Positions 8,446-17,461 of a stretch of 64,000 nt of DNA are shown here, piece after piece. Source of the stretch: Syntrophotalea acetylenica. GTDB taxonomy: Bacteria; Desulfobacterota; Desulfuromonadia; Desulfuromonadales; Syntrophotaleaceae. The stretch's first letter is position 1. Each line of letters starts with the position of its first letter. The notes under the pieces were generated by a model. The model made no database searches. It saw only the letters and a program-made list of their open reading frames with translations, and was not told the origin of the DNA. The position numbers and the translations under genes are program-made. The stretch is from contig NZ_CP015455.1 in the NCBI RefSeq assembly GCF_001888165.1, positions 2,660,001-2,724,000 on the forward strand, in the 5' to 3' direction.

Positions 8446-9360
8446 GCTGCCGACTCCAACAACCTGGGCCCATCTGGTTCACTAGGACGGAATTCTTTGA
8501 GCAAGCCACGTTCTTCCTCATCTTTAAGCTGATCATAGAAATCATCGATTTCGAGTTTTGAGGCTGACCACAACGCCTCAGCAGTGAGGGGGCCACGATC
8601 CTGAAGGATGGTGGACAAGTGGGAGTCCTTAATATTTTTACGATTCAACATTATAACCTCGGCTTTCTTTGTTTTTTTCGGGCGGCCGACAGCTTTTCGT
8701 GATACACGCTTATCTCTTACCTTCTCACTATTATTTCGGATACGTTCCAAAAGGCGTCCGACAGGTTCGTCTTCGGGATTCTGGGGCACCAACTCGCCAC
8801 GAAATGCTTTTGCTAATAGTGCAGGAGACAGACATTCGACCTGTGCACTGGCCGTTGCGTAGTAGGCTTCAAGCCGGTCAGCATAAGCAAAAAGAGATTT
8901 GACAAGGCGGACAATTTCGTGCTGTTCATCTATTGGTGGGCACTTCAGCGTTATATTGTTGAGTACCGCTAAATTGATGTTTTTCTGTGCCGTTGCGGGA
9001 GCAAAGGATTCCAGATTGTCTTTCATTACATCAATCGACCATTTAACGAACTCTGGAACACATTTAGATGAATTCGCTACAAAACCGACAACGCTATCTG
9101 GAAAGCACGCAGGATATGTCAATATTGCGGTATCTGCAATATTGGCCGCAATGGTGATACAGACGGTGCCAGTGGGCCACAGTTTACTCTGTAAGAGGCC
9201 AAATTCGCTGTATGTTTGTTCGTGGTGGGTAATACAACCGCCTGACTGCGCAACGGCACCAGTTTGAATAAATGGGTATGAGCCACCATACAATCGAGGA
9301 TCGTTTCGCGGCCGGTGTTTTGATTTCCCGCGACCGAGCTCTCCAACATCAGCTAGTCTA
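8442..9360 (-). pseudogene. hsdS: hsdS 3' part: type I restriction specificity subunit, split by an IS
   Basis: C-terminal portion of HsdS: start of the second target-recognition domain (ADVGELGRGKSKHRP), TRD2 with PFIQTG and NITLKCPPIDEQHEIV, then the second conserved helical repeat and LSPALLAKAFRGELVPQNP. About 95 extra residues follow, with an AT-hook-like RKAVGRPKKTKKAE and a winged-helix-like tail. Deleting the IS with one copy of the 7-bp duplication and adding one base at 11610-11613 gives an uninterrupted 520-residue HsdS. As the sequence stands, no intact specificity subunit is encoded, so both restriction and modification by this system should be off. Confidence 0.85.
9354..9360. 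repeat. Target-site duplication, left copy (TAGTCTA)
   Basis: Seven bases identical to 11044-11050 at the other IS border. Removing one copy with the IS restores the hsdS codons for KEVRLADVGELG in frame. Confidence 0.85.
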
Positions 9361-11043
9361 GTGTCCATCCGGAAACCCCGGTTTTTGTCAGGCGTGGCCA
9401 CTCTGGCGGCAAGACAAATGCCAGATCCGCAGGGTTTCGAAATTGTTGAGTCTCATAGCACCCCCGATTTATCCCAAAAGTGCGGCATAAGGACGCACGA
9501 TTCCTGTCGGGGGCGAGTTTTACAGCCTTTTTTGTCGCGTTAGCCCTGGGCCAGTTCGATGCGTGCCAGAACCAGCAGGTTGTACGAGACGACATTGCTC
9601 CAGACATAGCGCCTGAATCCGCGCCATCCGCTCCAGGTACAGCGGGTCAGGCCAAAGCGCCGTTTCAGGGCGGAAATATTGGCCTCGATCCCGGCGCGAA
9701 AGTGCTTCAGGCGCTTGTAGACCCAATTGCTCTTGGCCATGTCGAGCACCCCAAGGCCGCGCCGCTTGGAGAAGACGGCATCCTTGACCTGATGCTCTTT
9801 GGCAAACGACAGATTATCCCTGGAGGCAAAGCCCCCATCGGCGCTGGCCTGGCGCGGCATGGTGCCGAAACGTTGCTGATGGCGCTCCAGCATGTCGATG
9901 TATTGATCGCTGTCGGCGGGATTGCCGCGGGCGATCACGCAGTCCAGAATCAGATTGGAGGCGCCACCGGTAAAAAAGACCTTGTGACCGTACTCGGTTT
10001 CGCGGCGCGACTTGACGATGATGTCGCTGTGGCTCTCGAAAAAGGAGATGATTTTCTCCGAGGCCGGAACCTTTTCGTCGCGAAAAACACGCCGCTCGGT
10101 CTGGTCGATGACCTTTTCGAGAATGCGCAGGGCGCGCTCCAGCTGCTGTGCCAGAAGGTGCGCGGTGCAGCCGTCTTGGAAGCTGCCGCCCTGGTAGGCG
10201 CCCAGAACGGGGATCGCCTCCCGGGCATAGCCGCAGACCTTGCGGGCTACCTCCACCAGGTCGCGGTAAGCGGCCACGCGGGTTTCCTGCTTGCGGGCAT
10301 TGAGGATGGTTAGGGCGCGCTTTTTGGCTACCCGGCGATGATCGGAAAATGGGTAATCCGGACGAGGCCTGAGCTGATGGCCCTCGACCATCCAACGGGT
10401 CATGATCCGAATACCGTCCCACAGCAGCGAGGAGTCGGTGGGATGATGGATGTTGGTCTCAATGGCGGTGGAGTCGATGCGCACCTTCTTGCCCGTCTCG
10501 ATTCTCGTCCCGGCGGCGTAGCCGAGGATCAGGTGGTGCAAGGCCTCCCAGGTTGACTCCGTCAAGCTCTTGATACTGTCCTGGAGGATCGACTTGCGGG
10601 GATAAACGCCCATCTCAAGGCGAGCAAAAGAGCGGAAGGCGACGGAATCTTCCAGGTAGAAGGCCAGTTCCTCATAGGTCAGCTCGCGATACTGTTTGAG
10701 AACGGCGCAGCGCAGCACCTGGTCAGCCGTCAGCCCGCAGCGCCCGGTATCCTCGCGCCGACCCTGAAGCAGATCGCGGTGAACAGCATCGAGGATATCC
10801 GGCGTGTGATCCAGAATCTGCGAAATGCAGCGCAGCTCTTTGGCGATGGCGCTGGTATGCATGAGCTCGAAGATGGACATTTGTCGATTGATTTTTCGCC
10901 TCACAAGCCCTCCTGACCGTATTGAAGTTGAATAAATTCAACGAGTTAGAGGGTTATATTGTCATGCCACGCTCAAGAATTCAAGTACAAAAACGTGTAT
11001 TTTGTTCGTAATTACAACAGCTTATGACTTTCCGGATAGACAC
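9361..11043 (-). mobile_element. ISNCY-like insertion sequence, 1683 bp, inserted in hsdS
   Basis: Both ends are visible: 15-bp inverted repeats GTGTCCATCCGGAAA (left, 9361-9375) and GTGTCTATCCGGAAA (right end read inward from 11043), one mismatch. A 7-bp direct repeat TAGTCTA flanks it at 9354-9360 and 11044-11050. It holds one transposase gene. From memory, the size, a DDE transposase and a 6-7 bp duplication fit the ISDol1 group of ISNCY. The intact ends and duplication indicate a single, not very old insertion. Confidence 0.9.
9540..10904 (-). CDS. ISNCY-family-like DDE transposase
   Basis: 454 aa, starting at a GTG with AGGAGG 6-7 nt upstream. The N-terminal part (RRKINRQMSIFELMHTS, ILDHTPDILDAV, GLTADQVLRCAVLKQYRELTYEELAFYL) is the DUF772-like domain of IS1182/ISNCY-type transposases. 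The catalytic triad is visible as D in KVRIDSTAIETNIHHP, D in QASADGGFASRDNL and E in FRAGIEANISALKRRFG. The gene is intact and fills most of the element. An overlapping long frame on the other strand is an antisense shadow. Confidence 0.92.
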   Translation of the reverse strand: MRRKINRQMSIFELMHTSAIAKELRCISQILDHTPDILDAVHRDLLQGRREDTGRCGLTADQVLRCAVLKQYRELTYEELAFYLEDSVAFRSFARLEMGVYPRKSILQDSIKSLTESTWEALHHLILGYAAGTRIETGKKVRIDSTAIETNIHHPTDSSLLWDGIRIMTRWMVEGHQLRPRPDYPFSDHRRVAKKRALTILNARKQETRVAAYRDLVEVARKVCGYAREAIPVLGAYQGGSFQDGCTAHLLAQQLERALRILEKVIDQTERRVFRDEKVPASEKIISFFESHSDIIVKSRRETEYGHKVFFTGGASNLILDCVIARGNPADSDQYIDMLERHQQRFGTMPRQASADGGFASRDNLSFAKEHQVKDAVFSKRRGLGVLDMAKSNWVYKRLKHFRAGIEANISALKRRFGLTRCTWSGWRGFRRYVWSNVVSYNLLVLARIELAQG

Positions 11044-11050
11044 TAGTCTA
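11044..11050. repeat. Target-site duplication, right copy (TAGTCTA)
   Basis: Identical to 9354-9360. An 8-bp reading (CTAGTCTA) is also possible because the base at 11043 matches both the inverted repeat and the flank. Confidence 0.85.
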
Positions 11051-11693
11051 ACTTCCTTCCAGGAGTGTTTAGGTTGTTTCCCTTTCCGCCAAACCTCCGT
11101 CAACTTCCCTGAAGTAGCCATGGCAAGTACAGCTTGACGAAAACGCTTCAGAATAGCGGGTACGCGGTCGAGATGTTCGCGGCAGACATTGACACGAGCA
11201 AGGAGCGAATCGAGTTTATCGGCGATGCGTTTTTGTTCGTTGAAAGGAGCAAGCACAAAGGGAGCGACGCGACCAGCTTCGGTTCCGAGCCGTGGCATGT
11301 TCAATCCGTGACTAACGGAAGTGACATATTCGAGAAACTTCGGGTGTTTCAACCAATAGAAAAGATACCGGCCATCGAGCCACTGTGATGGAGATAGCGG
11401 CACAATTTCGGTCGTGCAGTAGCCCTCACTATCTGCGCGTACGATTTTATTCAGGTAGGGTCTAAGCTTTCCGTAAAGGACATCTCCGGCAGCAAAGTAA
11501 TTTTTTGTACTCTTGGATTGACGCTCCGCAAATGTGACCTTTTGAAGAATTTTTGAAGTACCCTTTTCGATATCTTCAAGTTCAAGAACCCAAGCATCCT
11601 CAGGGATATCCCCGGCTCAACCTTTTGGGTCACCCCATAAGAAACGACATCGCCCAAAAGGCAGGCGGTCCAAGAATCTGGAAGCTTGCTCAC
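11044..11693 (-). pseudogene. hsdS: hsdS 5' part: type I restriction specificity subunit, frameshifted and cut by an IS
   Basis: Starts at GTG 11693, overlapping the hsdM stop by 4 nt (GTGA). MSKLPDSWTACLLGDVVSYG opens TRD1; after the frame change the protein goes on as IPEDAWVLELEDIEKG, AGDVLYGKLRPYLNKI, CTTEIVPLSP and the first helical repeat NEQKRIADKLDSLLARV ... LKRFRQAVLAMATSGKLTEVWR. The frame breaks at a run of four C at 11610-11613 (GGGG on the coding strand); one more G gives VEPGDIPED. The fragment stops at the IS. The frameshift may be a sequencing error, the IS is not. Confidence 0.85.
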
Positions 11694-13155
11694 CCTTCCA
11701 CCTCCAGAATGTCTTCACCCAACTCCGCTAAAATTCCGCGCAGTTCCTCCATTGCAGCACCCAACTCAATCAGCGCTTCCTGAGCCAACATTGCCGGTTC
11801 CGGCAGCTCGTCACCATTGGTGTCGTTATCATCCTTCAACCAAGCAATGTCTAGGCTATCACCACGAGTAGCGACCTCATCCCGCATGAAACGCCGGAAG
11901 CGGCCAAGTTCACCCGTGTCTTTACGTTTGGCGAGACTCTTAGCCCCCCAAGCGGATCGTCTCCGTATGCTGCTTCGAAGTCGGCAAAGTGCTGTTTTGT
12001 CAGCACAGTGCGCTTGCCGAACTGGGGCATGTTGGCGCGAAGGTCGTAAACCCAAACTTCCTTGGTGTTTCCCTTGTCCTTTTCGCCACGGGTGAAGAAG
12101 AGAACGTTGGTTTTCACCCCCTGGGCATAGAAGATTCCCGTAGGGAGGCGCAGTATGGTGTGCAGGTTGCACTTGTCCATCAGGTCGCGGCGAATCTGGG
12201 CACCGATACCCGATTCAAACAGCACGTTGTCAGGCAACACCACGGCGGCTCTACCACCGGGTTTGAGACCACGATAGATGTGCTGCAAAAAGCAGAACTG
12301 CTTGTTGCTGGTCGGATAGGTGAAGTCGGTTCGGGTCGGCAATCCGCCCCCTTTTTTCGTCCCGAAGGGGGGATTGGTGAGGATCAGCGTTGACAAGGGC
12401 AGAGCCTGCCCCTCGGGCGAGAGAGTATCCCCGTAGTGGATACCGCCGGCATTGGGGTCGGAGTCGATGCCGTGCAGCATCAGATTCATCAAGGCCAGAC
12501 GATGGGTATCCTGCACATGCTCCATACCAAAAAACGTATTGCGCCGGTATTTGCGCTGCTGTGCCTCGGTCCAGGAGTCGGGATCGCTGTGCTCGCGCAG
12601 GTAGTGATTGGCGGCAATCAGGAAACCACCCGTGCCGGCGGCCGGGTCCTGGATGATGTCGTCGAGGGTTGGCTTCATCACCGCAACCATGCTGTCGATC
12701 AACACGCGGGGAGTGAAGTACTGCCCAGCCCCGGACTTCTTCTCGTTGGCATTTTTTTCCAGCAGCCCCTCATAGAGATCCCCCATCCCTTCCTTACGGG
12801 CGTTATACCAGTCAAGCTTGTCGATCTCGGCGACCAGGGTCGACAAGGTGGCCGGCTTCTTGATGAAAGAACTGGCATTCGCGAAAATTTCTTTGACCAG
12901 AGTCGACCCATGGCTACCAAGGTGGATTAGGGTGACTTTGTAAGCTTCCAGCCGGTCGGGGGCCGCTTTGGCCTCCAGATCTCGCCAGCGGTGTCCCTCG
13001 GGAATCTGGTCTTCGGTACCGGTTTCCTCTGCCATCTTGAGGAACAGCAGATAGGTCAGTTCGGTGACGTATTGATGGTAGGTAACGCCGTCATCCTTGA
13101 GAATGTTACACAGATTCCAGAGTTTACCAACGATGTCGTGAGTGACATTGCTCAT
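11690..13155 (-). CDS. hsdM: Type I restriction-modification DNA methyltransferase subunit M (apparent frameshift)
   Basis: N6-adenine methyltransferase of the type I complex. HsdM N-terminal helical domain at 8-130, SAM-binding motif I DPAAGTGGF at 170-178 and catalytic motif IV NPPF at 261-264. The frame runs well to AAYGDDPLG, then shifts at six C (11944-11949); with one added base it continues AKSLAKRKDTGELGRFRRF to a TGA at 11690, giving 488 aa. Read as given, the last 90 residues are replaced by 29 unrelated ones ending at 11851. It starts 24 nt after hsdR and overlaps hsdS by 4 nt. The shift is probably a base-calling error. Confidence 0.88.
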
Positions 13156-13179
13156 GTACTTCTATGGTCCTTTCCAGTA

Positions 13180-16100
13180 TCAGGCAGCAGGAGTCTGCCA
13201 AAGTGATTCATTGAACGAATCCAGCACCTGTTGCAGCTGGCCGTCGAAGATGCGATTAAGACGATCGAAACCACCCCCCTCGCGTTTGAAGATAAGATCG
13301 GGATCATCCAGCGCGGCATGATCGACAATCAGGTTTGCCTTGGTCTGCGCGGAAATCTTTTGCAACCACTGGCGCTGCGGCGTGGTCCAGGCCCGCGAGG
13401 CGAGGATCTTTTGCAGCGCGGTATCCACGCGCCGATCATAAGGCATAAGCGGGTCGCCGATAGCGGCCTGACGAATATAGCCCACGATGCGTGCGGCGAT
13501 GTCCTGGTTGGTCATCTCCCGCCATGCAATGGAAAGATTGGCCTCGGTGAACCCAGCCCGGTCAAGTTCCAGGGCCAGTTCTCGTAACTGCTTACGGGTC
13601 AGTTCACGCGGGCGTGTCAGCACGGTAAGCAGGGCCGGGATATCGTTACGATGACTGTTGATGAAGGCCGAGAACTCTTTGAGGTAGTCTTCGGGTTTTT
13701 TCGCCTTCCCGTAGCCTCGCTCCACACCAAGAAGCTTGTCCTCATGATTGGACACGAACACGGGAGCGGCAACGGCTTCGTTTTTTCGGTCGAGGATTTC
13801 CCCGAGGTCCGGATTCTGGGTAAACCAGGTCCCAATCTCAGCCAATGTCATTGTCTTTAGCTGCTGGATGAATTCCTCAGGAGGCATGCCGGCGCGAGTC
13901 TCAAAATCTTGAGCAGCTTGCTCTTTAAGATGACATTTCTTGCGTTGCAGCTTGGCAATAAACTGGTCCCGCACCAAAGCACGTTCCTCATCGCTGGGGA
14001 CCTCGGAGAGTTCACGCACCAACTGGCTAAAGGTTATACCTGGGTTGACGACCACGGGTTGCATAGCCGTCAGCCCTTGGAGCGCCTCGTAAATCTTTAC
14101 TGCGTCGAAAATCCTGAATGTTGATTTGCCGATTTCGTCGCACAGGCGGGTTGCCCGCCCCAGCATTTGGTCGAAAAGAATACGACTATTTACGCGCCGT
14201 AGAAATACGATATTGCATATTTCCGGGACGTCGACCCCGGTGGTCAAGAGATCCACGGTGACGGCAACATTCGGATTGCGTTCATTCTTGTAGCGCCGGA
14301 TCAACTGCAACGGCTTATCAGCTGCACCGGTAATCTTGATCACGGCATCGTCATCAATACTGCCATACTGGTTTTTGAATGCCTTCTTGAGGAGATCGAC
14401 AACCAGGTCAGCATGGGCATCGTTGGCACAGAAGATCAGGGTCTTTTGCCGCGATGAAGGGTCTAGCTCCTGCGCCAGAAAGGCACAGATAACCTCATTG
14501 AACGGCTTAGTGATGACCTTGCGGTTGAAAACATCAACTTCTAGATCGATCACATCTGGAGTCGTAAAAAGCTCCACCCTGTTTCGCTGCGGGTGATAGA
14601 CCGGCACCTGTTCACCGACCTTCCACTTGATACCGTTTTTTGACCGTTCAGTTTCTATCTGTACCGGCGGCTCGTGATCGACCAAAAACCCATCAATAAC
14701 CGCTTCACGATAGCTGTAGGTGTAGATCGGCTTACCGAAAATCTGAGTAGTGTGTAGCGCCGGCGTCGCTGTGAGGCCAATCTTGACGGCATCGAAATAA
14801 TCGAGAACGCGCCGATACTTGGATATGTAGTCATCGTAGCTGCGAAAACCGAGTTCAGTATCGGACAATTCGCGGTCCAGCAAGTAACCTCTGTGGCACT
14901 CGTCAACGATAATGCAATCGTACTGGTCAACTGTCGCTGGGGTGGTTCCCTCGCCCGGATTGAGTGCGCGTTGCACCATCCCCTGTACCGTTGCTACGTG
15001 TACTGCCGTATCGGTATCGGGTTTCTGCTCGCCCAGCTCCTTGATACCGAAAACGTCGGCAAAGGTCTGAAGGTTTTCCATCCGCGTGGTATTGAATCCA
15101 TTTGCGGCCTGCTCCCCGAGTGCAGAGCGGTCCACCAGAAAAAGCACTCTGCGGAAGCGTTTCGTCTTTAGCAGGCGATAGATCAAGGCGATACAGGTCT
15201 TCGTCTTTCCGGTGCCGGTCGCCATGGCCAACAGCATTTCGCGTTGCCCTCGGCCGATAGCAGATTCTGCTTCTTGAATGGCCTGTTTTTGATAATCCCG
15301 AAGGGTAAACCCATAGTCGAACGGCTCATCCACAAGTTGTTTGTGGGCTTGCTCTTCGTCGCGTTTCAAAAGAGCGGTTAACCCCTCCGGGGTGTACCAA
15401 CCATCAAGGGCATGACCAAGGTTTTCGGGTCGACGAACGTCACAGAACCAGATTCCGCTGTGTGTCGCAAGCTGGCGCAGGTAAGGGCGACCGTTCGATG
15501 AAAATACGAATGGAAGCCGGTACTCGTTCTCAGTGCCCCAGTTTTCTGCATGCATTGAGGTTTGATCGCAAGGCTTGAATCCTCGACTATAGCGTTTGGC
15601 CTGTTGGAGGGACCCAGAAACATTGATATTTTTACGTTTGGCTTCGACAGCAGCCATTGGCGTCAAGCCGACAAAAAGCACGTAATCAGCTGGCCCGGTC
15701 AATGTTGGCCATTCGGCGATAGCCAGATTCTTCCCTTTTTCAGGACGAGCCCCGGCTGAGTATTTAAGAGTCGCGGAGTCTGCCTCCCATCCTACCTGAC
15801 GCAATTGTTGGTCAATAAGCTTACGGGTTTCACTTTCATCCAGGTGAACCTCAGATGCAGCCGCGTTAGAGGCTTGAACAAATTTGGCAAAGGATTCTTT
15901 GGGCTGCAGAAGAGACAGTGCCTGTTGAGAAGAAAGCCGCTTCGCCAAATCGGCCTTTTCCGATTCAACCTCAGCCGCCATCTGCTCCCAAAATGCTTGC
16001 TCGTTTTTGGCTTCGACGAGCCTGGCCTCGGCCTCTTCAAGCTTCTGGGTCTTCTCCTCGTGCGCGATGCGATAATCATCAAGGGCCTGGGTAAGGCGAT

Positions 16101-16565
16101 CTAATTCCTCACGTAGGTCATCAGTTTCTTGCGTCGGTGATTGCGGTGGAATGAACGGGCCGGACTGAAACGAAGGGTTCCGGAATGTGCGATGAAACCA
16201 AAGCCCCAACTGCCAAGAAATCTTCAGCGCTGCAAGAGCAGTCCTGTGATCGCCAGCAATAGCATGGTTGGCGGCGTTCCCAACGCGGCGAATCTCTCCG
16301 AAAAGCTGTGCGATTTCCCGGGGAGGATGTCTCGGTCCTGGAGCCGGCGAAGCAGGTCATACTGGGATTCCTCGGGAGAAAGATAGAGTCCGACCTTCGT
16401 CGCCACCATCTGTGCAAGCAGCTCGGCGAGCTGCCGCAATTTGAGAATTGAGGTATTGGGATCTTCCGGGAAGTATTTCTCAGCAAGCATGCCAAGGCGA
16501 AGAAGCTGCTCGTCATGCTCCTGAAGAATAGCGAAGTTGCTCCTAAGCCCGCGAGGATTTTTCAT
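13180..16565 (-). CDS. hsdR: Type I restriction endonuclease subunit R (apparent frameshift)
   Basis: Motor and nuclease subunit, 1128 aa if one base is added at the run of four G at 16320-16323. The first 85 or so residues (ATG 16565; LAEKYFPEDPNTSILKLRQL) and the next stretch read in the shifted frame (REIAQLFGEIRRVGNAANH) form a DUF4145-like domain; then a coiled coil, an HsdR nuclease domain with AVEAKRKN, Walker A MATGTGKT, DECHRG box and helicase motif VI QMLGRATR. A shorter product could start at 16209 and would keep nuclease and helicase. First gene of the defence operon; the 240 nt upstream are its likely promoter region. Confidence 0.9.
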
Positions 16566-16806
16566 TCCCTCGCCCCCTCCGCAACAGAATCTGGTCTGGG
16601 TATTTTCAGGGACTGGTTATCAAAAAATGCCATACTCCCCCCTAACCACATGAAAAAACAAGCCAACTTTGCGTTGGGTAGAGTACCATTTTTCTCACGA
16701 TTCCCCAAAAGAAAACCGCCCCCGGCAGTATCTAGAGGCGGTCATATCATCGCGGTGGAACCGGCGCATCCTATCCATTATCAGACCGGGTGCTTAGTTT
16801 CCCCCA

Positions 16807-17109
16807 TCACTCGTAACAGGCAAGCCCCAGCTGCATGGCCATACGGTTGGCGGTCTCGCACCGTTCGGCCAGCTCGCCGTGCAGATTAGCGATATCCCAA
16901 AGCAGGTCACGATTCTCACTCATATCCGCCAACCCGTTGAGCAGCTCGATCACGGTCAGCATCGTCTCCGCTGTGTATGCCGCATACTTCTCGACCAGAT
17001 CGCTATCGTCGATCTCCTCCTCTTCGAGAGATTCACACTCCGGATTCTGTCCTTCGCACTCATCGAAGAGTTCGCACTCTTCGCAGGTTACAAGTTCACT
17101 ATTGCTCAT
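16807..17109 (-). CDS. Small acidic protein, 100 aa, unknown function
   Basis: Highly acidic N-terminus with a CEECELFDECEG cysteine cluster followed by a run of E/D and a helical C-terminal half (TAETMLTVIELLNGLADM). Could bind a metal through C-x2-C-x5-C. AAAGGAG lies 6 nt before the ATG. Last gene of the leftward replication operon; 17 nt separate it from the 58-aa gene. I do not recognise it. Confidence 0.6.
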   Translation of the reverse strand: MSNSELVTCEECELFDECEGQNPECESLEEEEIDDSDLVEKYAAYTAETMLTVIELLNGLADMSENRDLLWDIANLHGELAERCETANRMAMQLGLACYE

Positions 17110-17126
17110 CTTTTTCTCCTTTCACG

Positions 17127-17303
17127 CTAGCAGGTTTCGTTGTTGGTCTGGGTTGATTTGTGTTGTTCTGCCACCCAAGACCGGCACAGCCAGACGTCGT
17201 CTTCCCTGACCAGATAGTTTTTGAGAACGTTATGACCTTCGTCGGTATAGGCACCGCACCGGTCGCAGCCGCCGTTCGGCCGCGTTGATGTTTTGGTAAT
17301 CAT
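17127..17303 (-). CDS. 58-aa cysteine-containing small protein
   Basis: ATG at 17303 with a good AGGAGAT 7 nt upstream, TAG at 17129-17127. It holds GGCDRCGAYTDEGHNVLKNY and VWLCRSWVAEQ: C-x2-C and a third cysteine near H, suggesting a small zinc-ribbon-like fold. Spacing to both neighbours and codon use fit the operon, so I take it as real despite its size. Confidence 0.55.
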   Translation of the reverse strand: MITKTSTRPNGGCDRCGAYTDEGHNVLKNYLVREDDVWLCRSWVAEQHKSTQTNNETC

Positions 17304-17410
17304 CGTCTTATCTCCTGTTGCTCGTTGGTTGTCGTAGGACCGAAACCTGCTGTCAGGATTCCGGCCCGCCCTTTCTTGTTGGCCGGCGTTGCGATCGTGA
17401 CGGTCTCCAA
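17300..17410 (-). CDS. Candidate 36-aa peptide gene
   Basis: A TTG-started frame reading ETVTIATPANKKGRAGILTA and ending EQQEIRR, whose TGA overlaps the ATG of the 58-aa gene (ATGA). It fills the otherwise empty gap between the helicase gene and the 58-aa gene, and its third positions are GC-rich like the neighbours. A GAGGGAG lies about 13 nt upstream, further than usual. Support is coupling and composition only. Confidence 0.3.
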   Translation of the reverse strand: METVTIATPANKKGRAGILTAGFGPTTTNEQQEIRR

Positions 17411-17461
17411 GCCCGAACTGGAATCTCCCTCGTCACGGCCACAACACCCGTTAGCCCACTA

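Noticed and set aside
9480-10313. Plus-strand open frame over the transposase
   Set aside because: Antisense to the DDE transposase; no independent support.
11610-16323. Phase variation of the hsd genes through G/C runs
   Set aside because: The runs are only 4-6 nt, too short for frequent slippage, and the same type of one-base loss also hits housekeeping genes in this window.
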